From the NCBI GenBank assembly GCA_026874595.1, contig CM049321.1, forward strand, positions 47,177,797 through 47,241,796: DNA of 64,000 nucleotides. The letters run 5' to 3'. This DNA comes from Sipunculus nudus. Lineage: Eukaryota > Annelida > Sipuncula > Golfingiida > Sipunculidae. The notes under the pieces are model-generated. The model was not told where the DNA came from. It did not search any database and saw only the letters and a list, made by a program, of their open reading frames with translations. Of this stretch, positions 36,539 through 47,934 are shown piece after piece. Both the position numbers and the translations under genes were made by a program. Positions within the stretch are counted from its first letter, which is position 1, and each line of letters opens with the position of its first letter.

Positions 36539-36830
36539 AAAGCCAGCTATTCAGCTACAATTTTATGAAGAATTTATGTGGTTTCTGGCTTACTCTGTCC
36601 ACCTATAAATGAACTCCAGGTTATACCTGTTAGGGACAGTTCTTATAACGCCTCTAGCTCTGTGATGGATGTATAAGCTGTTTTTAATGACACGGTGTCA
36701 GTAAACAGTGCAATGTTGACAAACAGAACAAAACCATGTAACCTGAGGTGGTTAGTTGCAAATGTGCGAAAGTCTAACGGTCAGTAGTTGCAAAAAGCCC
36801 TTTGCAAAAATCTGGTTCGTCTCACATACT
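36539..36830 (+). repeat. Segment paralogous to 52483-52775
   Basis: Shared in order: AAGCCAGCTATTC, TTTGTGATG/TATGTGG then TTTGGCTTACTCTGT, AATGAACT, CAATGGATGTAT, CTAAGGTGGTT, GGTCAATAGTTGCAAAA..CCTTTG. Non-coding as far as can be seen; it marks another duplicated block near the ATP-grasp loci. Confidence 0.6.
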
Positions 36831-38139
36831 ATGTTGAATGTATTGGGAATATTTTATCGGCCCCCCACATGTTATAAAATTGTGGATATAAAACAAGCAG
36901 CCTATGTGCGGTGGGATCGGCGTTTTCTGGCCTATTTCTATGAAAGCTTCAAGGAATTATATTTAGTTAATAGATGTCAGATATCGGAAACGTTCCCTTC
37001 AATGCCCTTGATTTAAATCTATGGAAACACATTAACAACATAACACAGTTTTTATCCAATAGTGGTATAATAAAAAAATGTGTCAAGTCACACCATGAGT
37101 TGTGTTCGTCTGGAAAATACAGGCAATATGTCCGACATCCAAGGCCATAAAAATATTGTTGTTACACATGAGTTTTCTTGAGAAAAATTTCCTTTAGCGT
37201 GAATTTTCAAGGAGATGTGTGTCATAAGTTATCCCCTTTTCTCCTATAACAAGGCGAAATTAATAAATCCTTAAAATATGGAGATCGTCAGATTAAAGCA
37301 AATATTTAAGAAATTAACTACTTGTAATGCAGAACTTTAAATTTATATGTAAATGTACCCGATGCCTCAATAATATTCAATTATACCAATGCAGTATTAA
37401 TATGAGTATATTCTCCATACAAATATCTACCTTAAAGATCCTAGGACATTTAACAATATAGGGATTTATTATGTTATCTTTTTATTTCGCGGAGGTATTA
37501 TTAGAAAAGCCCCTCATTGTCTACAATGACCCCTCTTGGTTAGGTTAAAAAGACCGTTTATTTATCGAAATTCTGAACATGAATAAAAACCCAGGCACGG
37601 GCTTGTACGCCACCTACTGGGGGAGTGGGCGTTATCTAAAGAGGCTCATCAAGTTCATATAGCCTACAGCAGAGCGCCATTTTTCCGAAAGCGTCGGGGG
37701 ACAAGCTTTTTTCCAAAAAAAAAAAGAACTTTCTGAGAAACAGTATTCAGAAAGACGGCGCTCTACTGTATATACTAGTGTCGTTCGGATAACCGATTTC
37801 GCAGGATTCACCGTGGATAAACAACGGTCTACTGTATAACAACAGATTCAATGCAAGCTTGCATAAGCAGTCCGTCAAATTACTAATTATAAATATTATA
37901 TTTATAAAATTAATTTCACGCATCGGATAAGTAAGAACAATGAATAAATGCAGAATTTAATATTTGTTAAATTCAGTTACTCATTTAATTATAGTAAACA
38001 TTCTGATATAAAATCCACGAGAACTATTACTATATGTTTGGCAAATTAATTTTATTTTCAACCGGCGTGTAACAAGAGCAACAGACTGTCACGGCAATAC
38101 ACGAAAGTGAAAACATAAATCTGTCAACAAAAGGAAACC

Positions 38140-38310
38140 CTGATAGATTCAATATGCTCAACACATCTTACCCGATATGGCCTTGTCAGTCTTATCAGTT
38201 CATGATATCACAAAGAGATTAGCCTGGCATGGAATTATCTTTACAAGGATCACCTGATTCTGTTTGTGTGTTCTTACAAGCCTCGAAGCTGCATTAAAAA
38301 TTTCCGTATG
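38140..38310 (+). repeat. 5' flank shared by the two ATP-grasp genes, copy 2
   Basis: Partner of the segment at 25185-25420. About 2.2 kb of extra sequence separates it from gene 2, more than in gene 1, so this copy has gained or copy 1 has lost sequence. The stretch 38320-40500 has no recognised gene; a poly-C run is at 40325-40337. Confidence 0.5.
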
Positions 38311-40505
38311 AATATAACGTCTACAGACAACCATGATATTTTGGTCCGTCACTTATAGATAACATACCAACCACATTTTGATGTCAATCTTTCCTCCAAG
38401 GATTTAGCCCTGCCTGGGCTTAAGTGTATTTACGTTTACTGCTAAAATGCTTCAAATGAAACGTGATTCCATGTACCGATAGACGCGACGTAACTCAGTT
38501 CTAGCTCTTATCACTAAAGCCCTGTGAAGTCCGTATGGCGAATCCCTGATATTTGCATATTAGGGCGTCACAAGGCTCATGACGATTCCCTCGCATTCGC
38601 ATATCAGGCCGCCTGGCTTCCTGTGAATCGCATCGTTGCTAAGAGGAAGCTAACAGCGTCCCATAGGCAATAGACAGCTCAACTCGCTTGGTATCATTCG
38701 CACAGAAATCATGCATGTTTTCAGAAAGTCCGTACATGGACCTTCGTGTGCTATGATATATCTCTGCTGTTCAAACGTACGGTACATGGGCAAATTAAAG
38801 TGTATTGTAGACAATGTCGCATCGATTTTGTACTGTGTATTTGTTAGTGTTCAAGTTACACATGAAAGTTTTGACACTGTTGAGTTGCCAACACGCTGAA
38901 CGTCGTGATCGTTTCAGTCAGCCGGTAGGTACATGAATAACAGTTTGACTGAGTTCGTCGCGTGTGGACCTGAATATCTCACGCTGATTGGCTGAGCTGG
39001 AGACACATTCTAAACCGGCCTGCTGCGATAAGCAATGGTATAAACGGTGACACACTGACTCACTGAGGCTGAGGGTTTTATAATAGTGTTAAAAATCTTG
39101 CAGTACTCAAATAGTCGAGGACCTAAACATATTAAGACTGATAAAATGGGAATATAAATATAGCAAGCTGGAAGCCCACAATAGGCGGTTACTGAAATAA
39201 CCATGTTGGTTTTGAAAAAAAAGATTGTGGGAAAAACCACTTTAATTACTCCTTACGACACTGGGAAAGACCTTAGTTAAGCAAAGCTGTGATGTGTGGC
39301 GCTGACTGTCCGATACGGCCCAAATTTACCAGTCGATGAAATTAGAGGGTCAGAGAATGGTAATTAGTTATGTAAGTTGCCGCGTGGTAGCAGTACCGAC
39401 ACTAAGTGCAACACAGTGAGAGCCGTTTGATATATCTGTCAGAGCCATTTCATTGACTGTGCCAATCTTCCAAGGATTCATAACCAAGGGACCTTTTCCA
39501 CGACCACGCGCACTCCGCTTAATTATTTTCTGCTGGGGTCAGGTCATTATTTACAAATGGAATGTAATATAAGCCAGAGGTTCAAACAGGTAGCTTACCG
39601 TTTAAGATAAGGTAGCATTTATACATTTGTCATTTTTAATATAAAAGAATATTATCTGTTTGGTCACATTAACACACCCGAACACTTAGTCTAATTCTCC
39701 GCCGGCAGGTGGCGCAGGCGAGATGGAAGAGGTGTATTATCTCACAATATTGGTTCATTTTGGCATATACTAAAGTTTCCCCAGCAAAACCACCCCGGTA
39801 TACGGACAAACTCCAGTTCACCTATATATATTATCCGTTGTTATGCGTTTGTACTCGACAACTCCGAAACAAGAAAAATAAACATGAAAGAAGAAACACT
39901 GAAGGAAAACCGGATGGAAAGCCAAAAATCTTGATTTGTAAAGTCACGGTTTAGTAGCATGGTTTACCTGTTGAGTGGCAGAACAAACATTGCAAGGACA
40001 AAGGAATCGTTTTGTGCCACATTGAAATAAACATATATTCTCTGTAAAATTTCATTTATTTTTCCTTGGATTATAACCTAAACATCCACGAAATTTCATC
40101 AAAGTCTGTTCATAGCCTTTTGAATAAAATAACAGAAAAACAAATCAAGAGGAAAACCCTAATACTTTAGCTTCCGGATGGGAGAATAATAAAAGTGACT
40201 TGGATATATTTGCTTGCTCTGACCCAAATGTAAAGATAGATTGCTTCTAATTTTGATTACAAGCAATAAACACCAGTCTGCAGATAAGTGAAAGTTTCGG
40301 ACCAAAACGCTAAAAAAAAGTTGACCCCCCCCCCCCCCAAAGAAAAAAAGTCAACCACACACATGCACAGGCAATTATTTCCTGCAATTTTTCTACTCCT
40401 GAAAAGAGAATTTATTTAGGGTTCAGAATATTATCACACTGATTCTTAAATTATCAGTTGTCAGTTGTACAAAATGTTTAAGCACAGGGTATCAGCCTAC
40501 TGTAT

Positions 40506-40641
40506 ATCCTTTTTTCCCTCCAGCACGTGTATTAGGGGCTGACGGGTACCAGTCTACTGTATGTCTTTTCTTTTTCCTCCAGCATGTGTATAAGGGGCTG
40601 ACGGGTACAAGTCTACTGTATGTCTTTTCTTTTTCCTCCAG
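40506..40641 (+). repeat. Triplicated 3' splice-site module, 59-bp period
   Basis: TTTTCCTCCAG|CA(C/T)GTGT recurs with predicted exon starts at 40524, 40583 and 40642, exactly 59 bp apart. Only the last leads into the open ATP-grasp frame; the first meets TAG after three codons and the second reads HVYKGLTGTS. The upstream two retain acceptor-like pyrimidine tracts. Confidence 0.75.
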
Positions 40642-40786
40642 CACGTGTGTTTAGTGATTGAAGAGTCACATCCTGGTCCTCGCCAGTCACCACACAACTG
40701 TCACTACCTCAGAGAGGAGCTTGTCAGACGGGGCGTCACCGTGTCATGCGTACCATGGTCAGCGCCCTCTGTCGATTGGTCGGTAA

Positions 40787-40858
<72 letters not shown>

Positions 40859-41887
40859 GATTATATATATATATATACTTATATATATATATATATATAT
40901 GTACATACACTTTTATTTCCATTTTTGTCCCCGATGTGATATTTACATATCAATTCATATTGAAGTATTCTTACGCTTTTTTCTCAGTATAACAGTAAAT
41001 GATTACGAAAGTTAATTTTGTATTCAAATTTACCTTTCCCGCAGTTACCAATATTTGCAGACTTCGTTTTAGAAAATATACCAATGAGTAAGCCCTATTT
41101 AGTACGTGTTTTGATGGGTATTCCGTTTCACTTTGATTTCAGGATGACCTTTGACCTCGTTCTTATCCGGTTTCCCTGGGATTATCACAAGAGGGTGGAA
41201 GCATTCACTGCATGGTTGCGGCATCTAGCGGACAAACGGATTACTACAGCAAATCCACTCAAAGTTCTACAATGGAACATGAGGAAGACGTACCTCAATG
41301 AGCTAAAAACTCTTGGTTTTCCTGTTCCAAAAACGATAGTCTGCCAAAGAGTTGATCAACAAGATCTCGCTCCTAATCTCGCGGACGTTCTTGCCAATCG
41401 CTTTTCATCGGGTATGATCATCAAGCCAACCATAGGTGCCAGCTCATGGCACGTGACAAGAGTTTTGACCAATAAGACAGCTCAAAATGAACAAGCCTCG
41501 TTCTCAGAGTTGTTGTGCCACATGGATCTCATGCTCCAAGAACACATACCCGAGGTAGCCAAAGGTGAGTGGTCTGTTATATATTTCAAGGGCAAGTATA
41601 GTCACAGTGTTTTAAAAGTTCCGGATGAAAATGATTTTCTCAGCGCGCCTGGATTGAATTGCAAATTAATTCACGGCGAACCACCCACGAGTTTGAAAGA
41701 GCTTGGAAAACGACTTTTGGATAAATTAGGTTTTGACGTCACGTATGCCAGAGTGGATCAACTAATCAGGACAGATGGCGCCCCAGTCCTTTTGCAACTA
41801 GAGCTCTTGGAACCAGGTTTGTACCTGACACGGTCGGCAGCTATGATGTTTGCTGATGCCGTGATGGACAGACTTAACAATTCCTGA
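40642..41887 (+). CDS. ATP-grasp ligase family protein, gene 2 (two exons, start codon not seen)
   Basis: Exons 40642-40778 and 41143-41887 join in the same phase as gene 1 (TG|GTCGGT, TTTCAG|GATG) to give 293 residues. A second donor, TCG|GTAAAC at 40783, has a better consensus but would shift the frame. By eye about four fifths of exon-2 residues match gene 1, with no internal stop, so selection has acted on both. Kept: VIEES at the start, WDYHKR, IIKPTIGA, GEWS, YARVD and LELLEPGLYL. Changed: DFR of gene 1 is DFL, and the first Glu of ELELLEP is Gln. These lie in positions expected to contact substrate or metal, so activity may differ or be lost. An upstream start exon is not identified. 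Confidence 0.8.
40779..41142 (+). other. Intron of ATP-grasp gene 2 (phase 2)
   Basis: A 364-bp intron with a long (CT)n run at 40790-40854 directly after the donor and (TA)n after that, the same layout as gene 1. The rest aligns with gene 1's intron up to the acceptor. Confidence 0.7.
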
Positions 41888-41987
41888 TCGAGAACTGGTA
41901 ACAAGTGGAAATGGCATGGATGTGACATTAGCATCACACCGCATATAAATAAATCATTGACAGGTGTTATCGACCATATTCTTTTCC

Positions 41988-41994
<7 letters not shown>

Positions 41995-42050
<56 letters not shown>
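41995..42050. repeat. (TA)n microsatellite downstream of gene 2
   Basis: Perfect TA dinucleotides about 110 bp after the stop codon. The 3' flank of gene 2 before it matches that of gene 1 (GATCGAGAACTGGTAAC, GACATTAGCATCACA), so the duplication extends past the coding end. Confidence 0.95.
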
Positions 42051-42052
<2 letters not shown>

Positions 42053-42149
42053 AAATCTTTATTCACGATGTCTGTTTCCATTCCAGTTATTTTTAAAGAA
42101 ACAATGAGAAAAATGTTTTATAAGATGGCGATATGTATAAATATTTAGT

Positions 42150-43225
42150 TGTAGGTTATTAGGTGTAGTCTTTCATAGCGCCTTTGGACGACGGTGTCCT
42201 CTAACCTCATAACTGTGGATGTAAGGGGGCCATTGAACTCCCCCGTTTCCACCAGCCTGTAATAAGACTTGCTTTATCATATTTTTTGAAATATTTGGAC
42301 AACCTGTAGCCGGTTTTGATATCACAAGTTTACTGCTCTCCAAATAAATAACCAAAGCGACCGATGCCGAAATCCGCATGCTGCAAAGTTTAGTTGACAT
42401 TTCGCGGTATGATTGTGGTAAAGCTATTGTTTCCCCACAAGTTATTTTATCAACACTATTTTTTAACCAAAAATCGTGCAAACTGTTTTGTATCATTATT
42501 TGTTATTCCTAAAGTATATGAGAAATATTCATCTTCATAATAAATTCTCGAGAAAACATGCAACTGACTTTGTGGTTTTTCATTATACGGACAGCCTCCT
42601 TAAAAAAATATTAGGTCTATAAAATATTCATTAGGAATCCTATTACTAACGTAACCATGCTGTATTCCAAAAATTTCTCAAATCATACGTGACATAAGCC
42701 CTTCAAATTTATGACTATAATTTTACGCAATACCACCAGTGTGAGATATTGAGATGCGTGTATTAGCTTGGCGTTATAAGATTAACAGGATTTATTGAGC
42801 CCTCAAAAAGACATGGCTCTTTCTTGTGACGGTTACATAATGTACGTGACACCAGAGTTTCAGCTATGTGAGGATGGTGTTCACTATGGACAAGTAAGCA
42901 CTTAATCCATAGTAAGGACCCGCTAATCTATCATAAACTCTCTCAGTTGTGCTAGGCAACGGCAGACACCGGTAGCTCTGCTAACTGTAGACGCGCCGAG
43001 TGAAGCAGTGACCTTGCCTTTTCACGGCAACCGGAAATGCGGCCATCTTCACAGGCAGTAGCGCACACAGCCTGTCGTCATCTCTGTTAGGAGAACCTAC
43101 GTGAGTGACGCACATATTGCTTATGAATTTACTCTTCTTTTTACCTCCATCAGGAGGCCATGCTTGCATCCCTGTTATTGTGTGTGCTTGTGTTTGTTTT
43201 TGTGTGTTTGTTCACAGTATAACAC
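42150..43225. other. Gene-poor stretch
   Basis: No gene recognised. Moderately complex sequence; the reading frames on either strand lack splice or homology support. Confidence 0.4.
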
Positions 43226-43229
43226 CGGG

Positions 43230-43410
43230 AGTTATGGATAGAATCTCAATTTTCAGGGCATGTCGGGAATGAGCCAAGAGAAACCGATTAGCTTTTGACG
43301 TGGATCCGGAGCATAATCCGGATTTATGAACGTACCGTCCAAGGAAGGAATCTGGGAATATGGGCCGAATAAGTGAATGCAAACACATGGCGGAGGCTTG
43401 CATTCCTTAT
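43230..43410 (-). mobile_element. RTE-type LINE 3' region, minus strand
   Basis: On the minus strand it holds TTGCATTCACTTATTCGGCC, CATATTCCC, the GGACGGTACGTTCAT and GATCCACGTC portions, and TCTTGGCTCATTCCCGAC, parallel to 61085-61260. Truncated, without coding sequence. Confidence 0.45.
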
Positions 43411-43996
43411 AATAAAAATGTCTAGTTATTTATATATTGTTAGTTTGACTTAGTTGAGGCTGAATTTGTATTTTGATGAATCTTACATGAGTATTAACCA
43501 GGCCGCTTTTGTCGAATGTTTTTTTTACAGCGCCATTGGTCTAGAATATCAGTGGCTGAGTGTATGCTGCTGATAAAGTTCTTTACGCTTTGAACCATTG
43601 GAACTCGAACTTTGTTTCCCTGAGGTCCGAGATGTTAAGTCCTGAGTTACCACTACATTAAATTGTCAGACGATGCATGACATTTTGAATGTTAAAACCA
43701 CCTATATTTTCACTTCATAATTTACATATTCATAATATTTATGATAATCCAATCGAGACTATAGACTTGTTGCAGGTGTTCTCACAGGCTACGGGGTGCA
43801 ACGTGTTTCTACAATAGCACAGAAAATTAAAGAATACTGCAAAGTGTGAGGTCTGGTTTATTATACATGATAAGCCTAATATCCATTAAAGGGTGCTTTC
43901 TTGATAGGAAACCTGACACGTCCTAAGCGAACATATATCTTTGAAATGACTGTCATATAAGGAAACGTATCTTTGAAATACGTATCTCGATCGATC

Positions 43997-43997
<1 letters not shown>

Positions 43998-44033
<36 letters not shown>
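43998..44033. repeat. (GA)n microsatellite
   Basis: Perfect GA dinucleotides following a CGATCGATCG palindrome. Confidence 0.95.
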
Positions 44034-44034
<1 letters not shown>

Positions 44035-44054
44035 TAATATAGAATTTCGATAAC

Positions 44055-44695
44055 TATAGATTGTATACATTCTATGGCTCAAACCAGGGAATATATACAT
44101 TCCATGGCCAGGGTCATGGAATATGTACAATTACACTAACTTTACCCTGGTATCAGTACTCCTGTTTAGTGAGTGAAAAATATTAACAGTTTGTTGATTC
44201 AGTAAAGAAATATACCCGATATCCATAAATTTTGGTTGAGAAAAAAATATTAAAGCAGACTTGATCAATAAAACATATTTATTCACATAACATATTTACA
44301 GTTTATATATTCTTAAATATGTTATATATTCAGAGATAAATAATGTGTAAAAGTGTGGTGTGTATAGTAACAAATGTAATTAATTCTTGAAATCAATCAT
44401 GTGTTTATTGCCTGTGAGTCGTGTCAAATAATATATCAGCTTTGAGTGCTTCTAGTTTTTTATGGAGGACTGATCAGGAACCAGATCATGCATTTTAGGA
44501 GTGCCCTTTCTATATTCTATGGCTTGTAACATCGAATGTAAACATTCTATGTCTTCACCCATGGAATGTACAAATTATATAACTTCGGTCCATAGAATGG
44601 ACACATTCCATGGTTTGGCCATAGAATGTATACATAGATGGCCATAGAATGTATACATTCTATGGTTTGACCATAGAATGTTTACATTCTATAAT
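44055..44695. repeat. Cluster of CATAGAATGTATACATTCTATG palindromes
   Basis: Two groups, 44060-44130 and 44510-44695, of the half-site CCATAGAATGTA and its complement. One 24-bp copy at 44642-44665 is perfectly palindromic. Others are imperfect or half-sites with variable spacers such as TTTGACC. About 380 bp of ordinary AT-rich sequence separates the groups. Confidence 0.7.
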
Positions 44696-44710
44696 GAGCT
44701 AAAATTTATA

Positions 44711-44712
<2 letters not shown>

Positions 44713-44774
<62 letters not shown>
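44713..44774. repeat. (TA)n microsatellite
   Basis: Perfect TA dinucleotides adjoining the palindrome cluster. Confidence 0.95.
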
Positions 44775-44778
<4 letters not shown>

Positions 44779-45369
44779 ACTTTCAACAGAAAGGCGTACG
44801 GAAAAACTATACTTATAGCAAGCTTAAGTTAAGCATCGGGAGGTATGAAAATGCACATGATGATCTCAAATGTCCATTTTAGTTTCCTTTTATGAAGCAG
44901 GGGTGGGAAATTAGTATTGAACTCGAAAACGCACTTGTAACCGGATAGCAAGTTATTCAGAATCGCAGAAGGTGGACTTGTACTCTAACCTTTGGGACTC
45001 GGACTTGGACTTGCACTCGGTCTCGGATGGTGTAGAATCGAATGTTTCACGGTTTTCTCTTGTATAAATCAATTTCCTTAGTTTAGCGCCTCATATGACA
45101 AGGCAGGGGTATTTAATATTCAATAACCATTCCGTTCAAGTGCCACCCGCCAGTCTGTCATTCAGATCAAGTACCGGTGACAAGGAAATGAACGTTATGT
45201 ATACACATGTCATGTTTGAACAGTTTATATTGGAGACCACTTGCTCTCACTTTTTGTTGCTTTCCTGTGAGAGCTGCAATTTGGCAGAATGAAATGTAAA
45301 TACAATGCAGCTTATCCTTTTACTGATCAATATCCAATAGGCGGATAGAACTAGCAGGGGATATGGTTA

Positions 45370-45425
45370 CACCCCCCCCCCCCCCCCGGCTCCCTTCTCG
45401 TTGCCCCCCCCCCCCCCCCCCCACA
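45370..45425. repeat. Twin poly-C tracts
   Basis: Two runs of about 16 and 18 C separated by GGCTCCCTTCTCGTTG. The flanks resemble the interior of the poly-C-bearing GGATCC-type elements; a GGATCCGCCCCCG end lies at 45969-45981. Confidence 0.8.
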
Positions 45426-46067
45426 TCATTTTTTTCGGTCACCATTTTGATTAACCCCACTAAGGAGGTTATGTATTCACCCGTGTCTATTTGTGATAAC
45501 GGTATTTACGAAATTCTACCACATTTAACGGCATTGTTCTACGCTGTATAGGATATTCATAAACGACATTTACCATAAACATTTGAAATTTTTAATTTCT
45601 TTTTGCAGAAATTATAACGAAAATGTGAATACCGCACTACGCTATATGGGTTTAAAGCAAAATCTTATTACCCGATATTAGTTGTTACAGTGATAAAATT
45701 ATAGTTACACCAGAGTTGTACAGGGATTGTGACTGTGCACATTATCACATTTCCCTATACATGAAGTAACGTAAACAGTTTTTTCTGTAAATTTGAAAGA
45801 ATTAATTAGATAATATTAATCTATATCCTTATAATGTTATTGATAGTTATTTCTATTAATTTTACTTTATCATGTGTGTTGTTCTAAATTATATTCATAA
45901 CACTAAAGAATGTTTTGTTCTGCGTTTAAAGTAACATAATATTTTTTTCTCATCCCCCGTTATAAAAAAGGGATCCGCCCCCGTGTCTGGTATGTGAAGA
46001 TCAGCGACCCCAGTATTAGAGTAGGCGGAATCTAGATGTCAATGGTATAGGTAAATACTGTTCTCAC

Positions 46068-46367
46068 CAGCCAACCGAATAACGTGGAAATACGGGCGGT
46101 ACTTGTACTGGCCTCATGTTTACTTTACGCTGTTTAAGCAGAAAAAAATAGCTCTCGTCGCAAGTAGACTGAATCGCACTAGAAGATTCGCAATTTAAGC
46201 GACTCTGCATGAAACATTCCCATACAAATGGAATAGTCACATTTGGATTTCGTGCAGGTTTGAAACATTCATTACTAATGCTTATGTAATTGTTTACTCT
46301 AAAGTAAGATAAATCATAGATATTATCCGCGCCCCTATAACTGATGTTTATATGAAAGCTGCATTGC
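46068..46367 (-). CDS. Candidate orphan coding exon, cysteine-containing
   Basis: On the minus strand a pyrimidine-rich acceptor (CTTACC...TTTCAG) at 46368 leads to a 300-nt exon ending in a near-consensus donor G|GTGAGA at 46067. Both ends are phase 2, so the exon is symmetric and codes for about 100 residues without a stop. The peptide has spaced Cys (QCSF, ECF, WECF, NCES, STCDES), Pro and aromatic residues and two NxS/T-like sites. That composition is typical of an extracellular domain rather than of random AT-rich DNA. No flanking exons were found, and no family is recognised. It could be part of a large gene or a decayed copy. Confidence 0.4.
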
Positions 46368-46479
46368 CTGAAACCTAAGGTAAGAGTAAGCTGATATATT
46401 CCTTTAGGAGACAAGGTACATGAACATCACTTAACGTTAAGAGCTAGAAATTATTACCTGATAAGAACTGAATTCGTCT

Positions 46480-46690
46480 TCTTGACTATCTACTTGACAT
46501 CCATGGTCTTGGACTAAAAGCCGCGAGATGCTGAGTTTGAATTTTAGTCGAGAATCAGTAATTATAGTCGACGTCGGCTCCCACCCAGGGTCTGCGCTCT
46601 TCAGGCTTAACGGGAAGGCTGTGCTCAACAGCTGCGTATCACTAACCAAAAAACATTCGGGACTGGCTGAATGAAATCTATCGATCACGT
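46480..46690 (+). mobile_element. Decayed tRNA-derived SINE
   Basis: TGGTCTTGGACTAAAAGCC and GATGCTGAGTTTGAATTTTAG resemble degenerate Pol III A and B boxes, followed by TCCCACCCAGGGTCTGCGC. Similar in plan to the SINE at 57893. Confidence 0.35.
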
Positions 46691-47419
46691 GATCTTTCTG
46701 TATAAGGCTGACTCCAATAAAAATAACCAGTCACGTTTTATCTGATTACTAAGGATGACTAAGTATTAGTCTCTATTTAAGGCTAATTAATATCAATTAA
46801 AAGCTGACTATTTAAGATTTAAAGAAGACTAAACTAAATATATCAGTCACATTAGCATCACTATTTAAGGATCACAAAATGGAATATGTTAGATGTGCAA
46901 GTCATGTGTCTCTAAAACTGCTGACTACTGAACGATGTGAATCCAAATTAAGCCTTGAGGGAGAGTTGACTGACACAAGTCAGGGTTGATTATTTGCTTT
47001 CCTATGAAGCTGGTATTCTGTACAGCTTAATATCCGTGCAAGTACTGCAGTAAACACATTGTGTACAAACGGTGTGTACGAGTGAAATGGGTTGTACGAA
47101 TACAATACGGTTTATTGTACACTGGGCAACTCGCGCACGGATGACGGCTTGTTAATGTTTATACTGGCAGCGCGTGGGACAAAGGTCTACCAAAAGTACA
47201 ACGCTCCCGCTGTATAATGAATAACCCGAAACTATGTTTATTTGCGATCTGTCTTCCCATAGTAATCCTTTATAAAGTGTACGGAGGGCTTTGTTTGTCG
47301 TCCCCGGGCTCTCATGTCTGTGTGAAGTACTGAGAACTGTACTATGTTTCCTGGGGGGTATGACGGTGTTTGACAACTGTCAGTCCTCTGATATAGACAG
47401 GATATAATTGCTTGGTATG

Positions 47420-47476
47420 TGGTGAGAGTTTATATGAACGCGAGTTCGTGATCCAGGTGGATTTTTCACTAAAAAG
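47420..47476 (+). other. Possible non-coding 5' exon ending in a strong donor
   Basis: CACTAAAAAG|GTAAGA at 47476/47477 is a near-ideal 5' splice site with no open frame before it (ATGAACGCGAGTTCGTGA closes at once). It may be the end of a 5' UTR exon. Start undefined; speculative. Confidence 0.2.
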
Positions 47477-47522
47477 GTAAGAAAAAACCATTATTAATAC
47501 GCTGTTCAATATATAGTAAATT

Positions 47523-47530
47523 TTTAAATA

Positions 47531-47567
<37 letters not shown>
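47523..47567. repeat. (TTA)n microsatellite
   Basis: About 14 ATT/TTA trinucleotides. Confidence 0.95.
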
Positions 47568-47934
47568 TCAATATAATTCTACAGGATAAGTTATTCTGTC
47601 CTCCAACTAGGTTATGTGAAACTCATACATAAAATACCTTAAAAGCACATATAATTACATACATAGATATATAACCATAATAAATCTGTAAGACGTATAA
47701 TACTAATAGAATATTGGGCGGTTATAAAATTCTAGTATAAGACATTGCAGTCTGTGCTAATTCTGTGTGAATGAAAGAACATTATGCATGAGTTTCTAAG
47801 TTACAGTATTTCAAGTAGTTAGGTAATATTAAAACAACAAAAGAAAAATATATGTAAATCCAATATCATATAGTCCCTTACTGGTTGAGTCTCAGAAAAT
47901 GTAGAGTAAATGTATATAAAAAACAATGCGGGGT

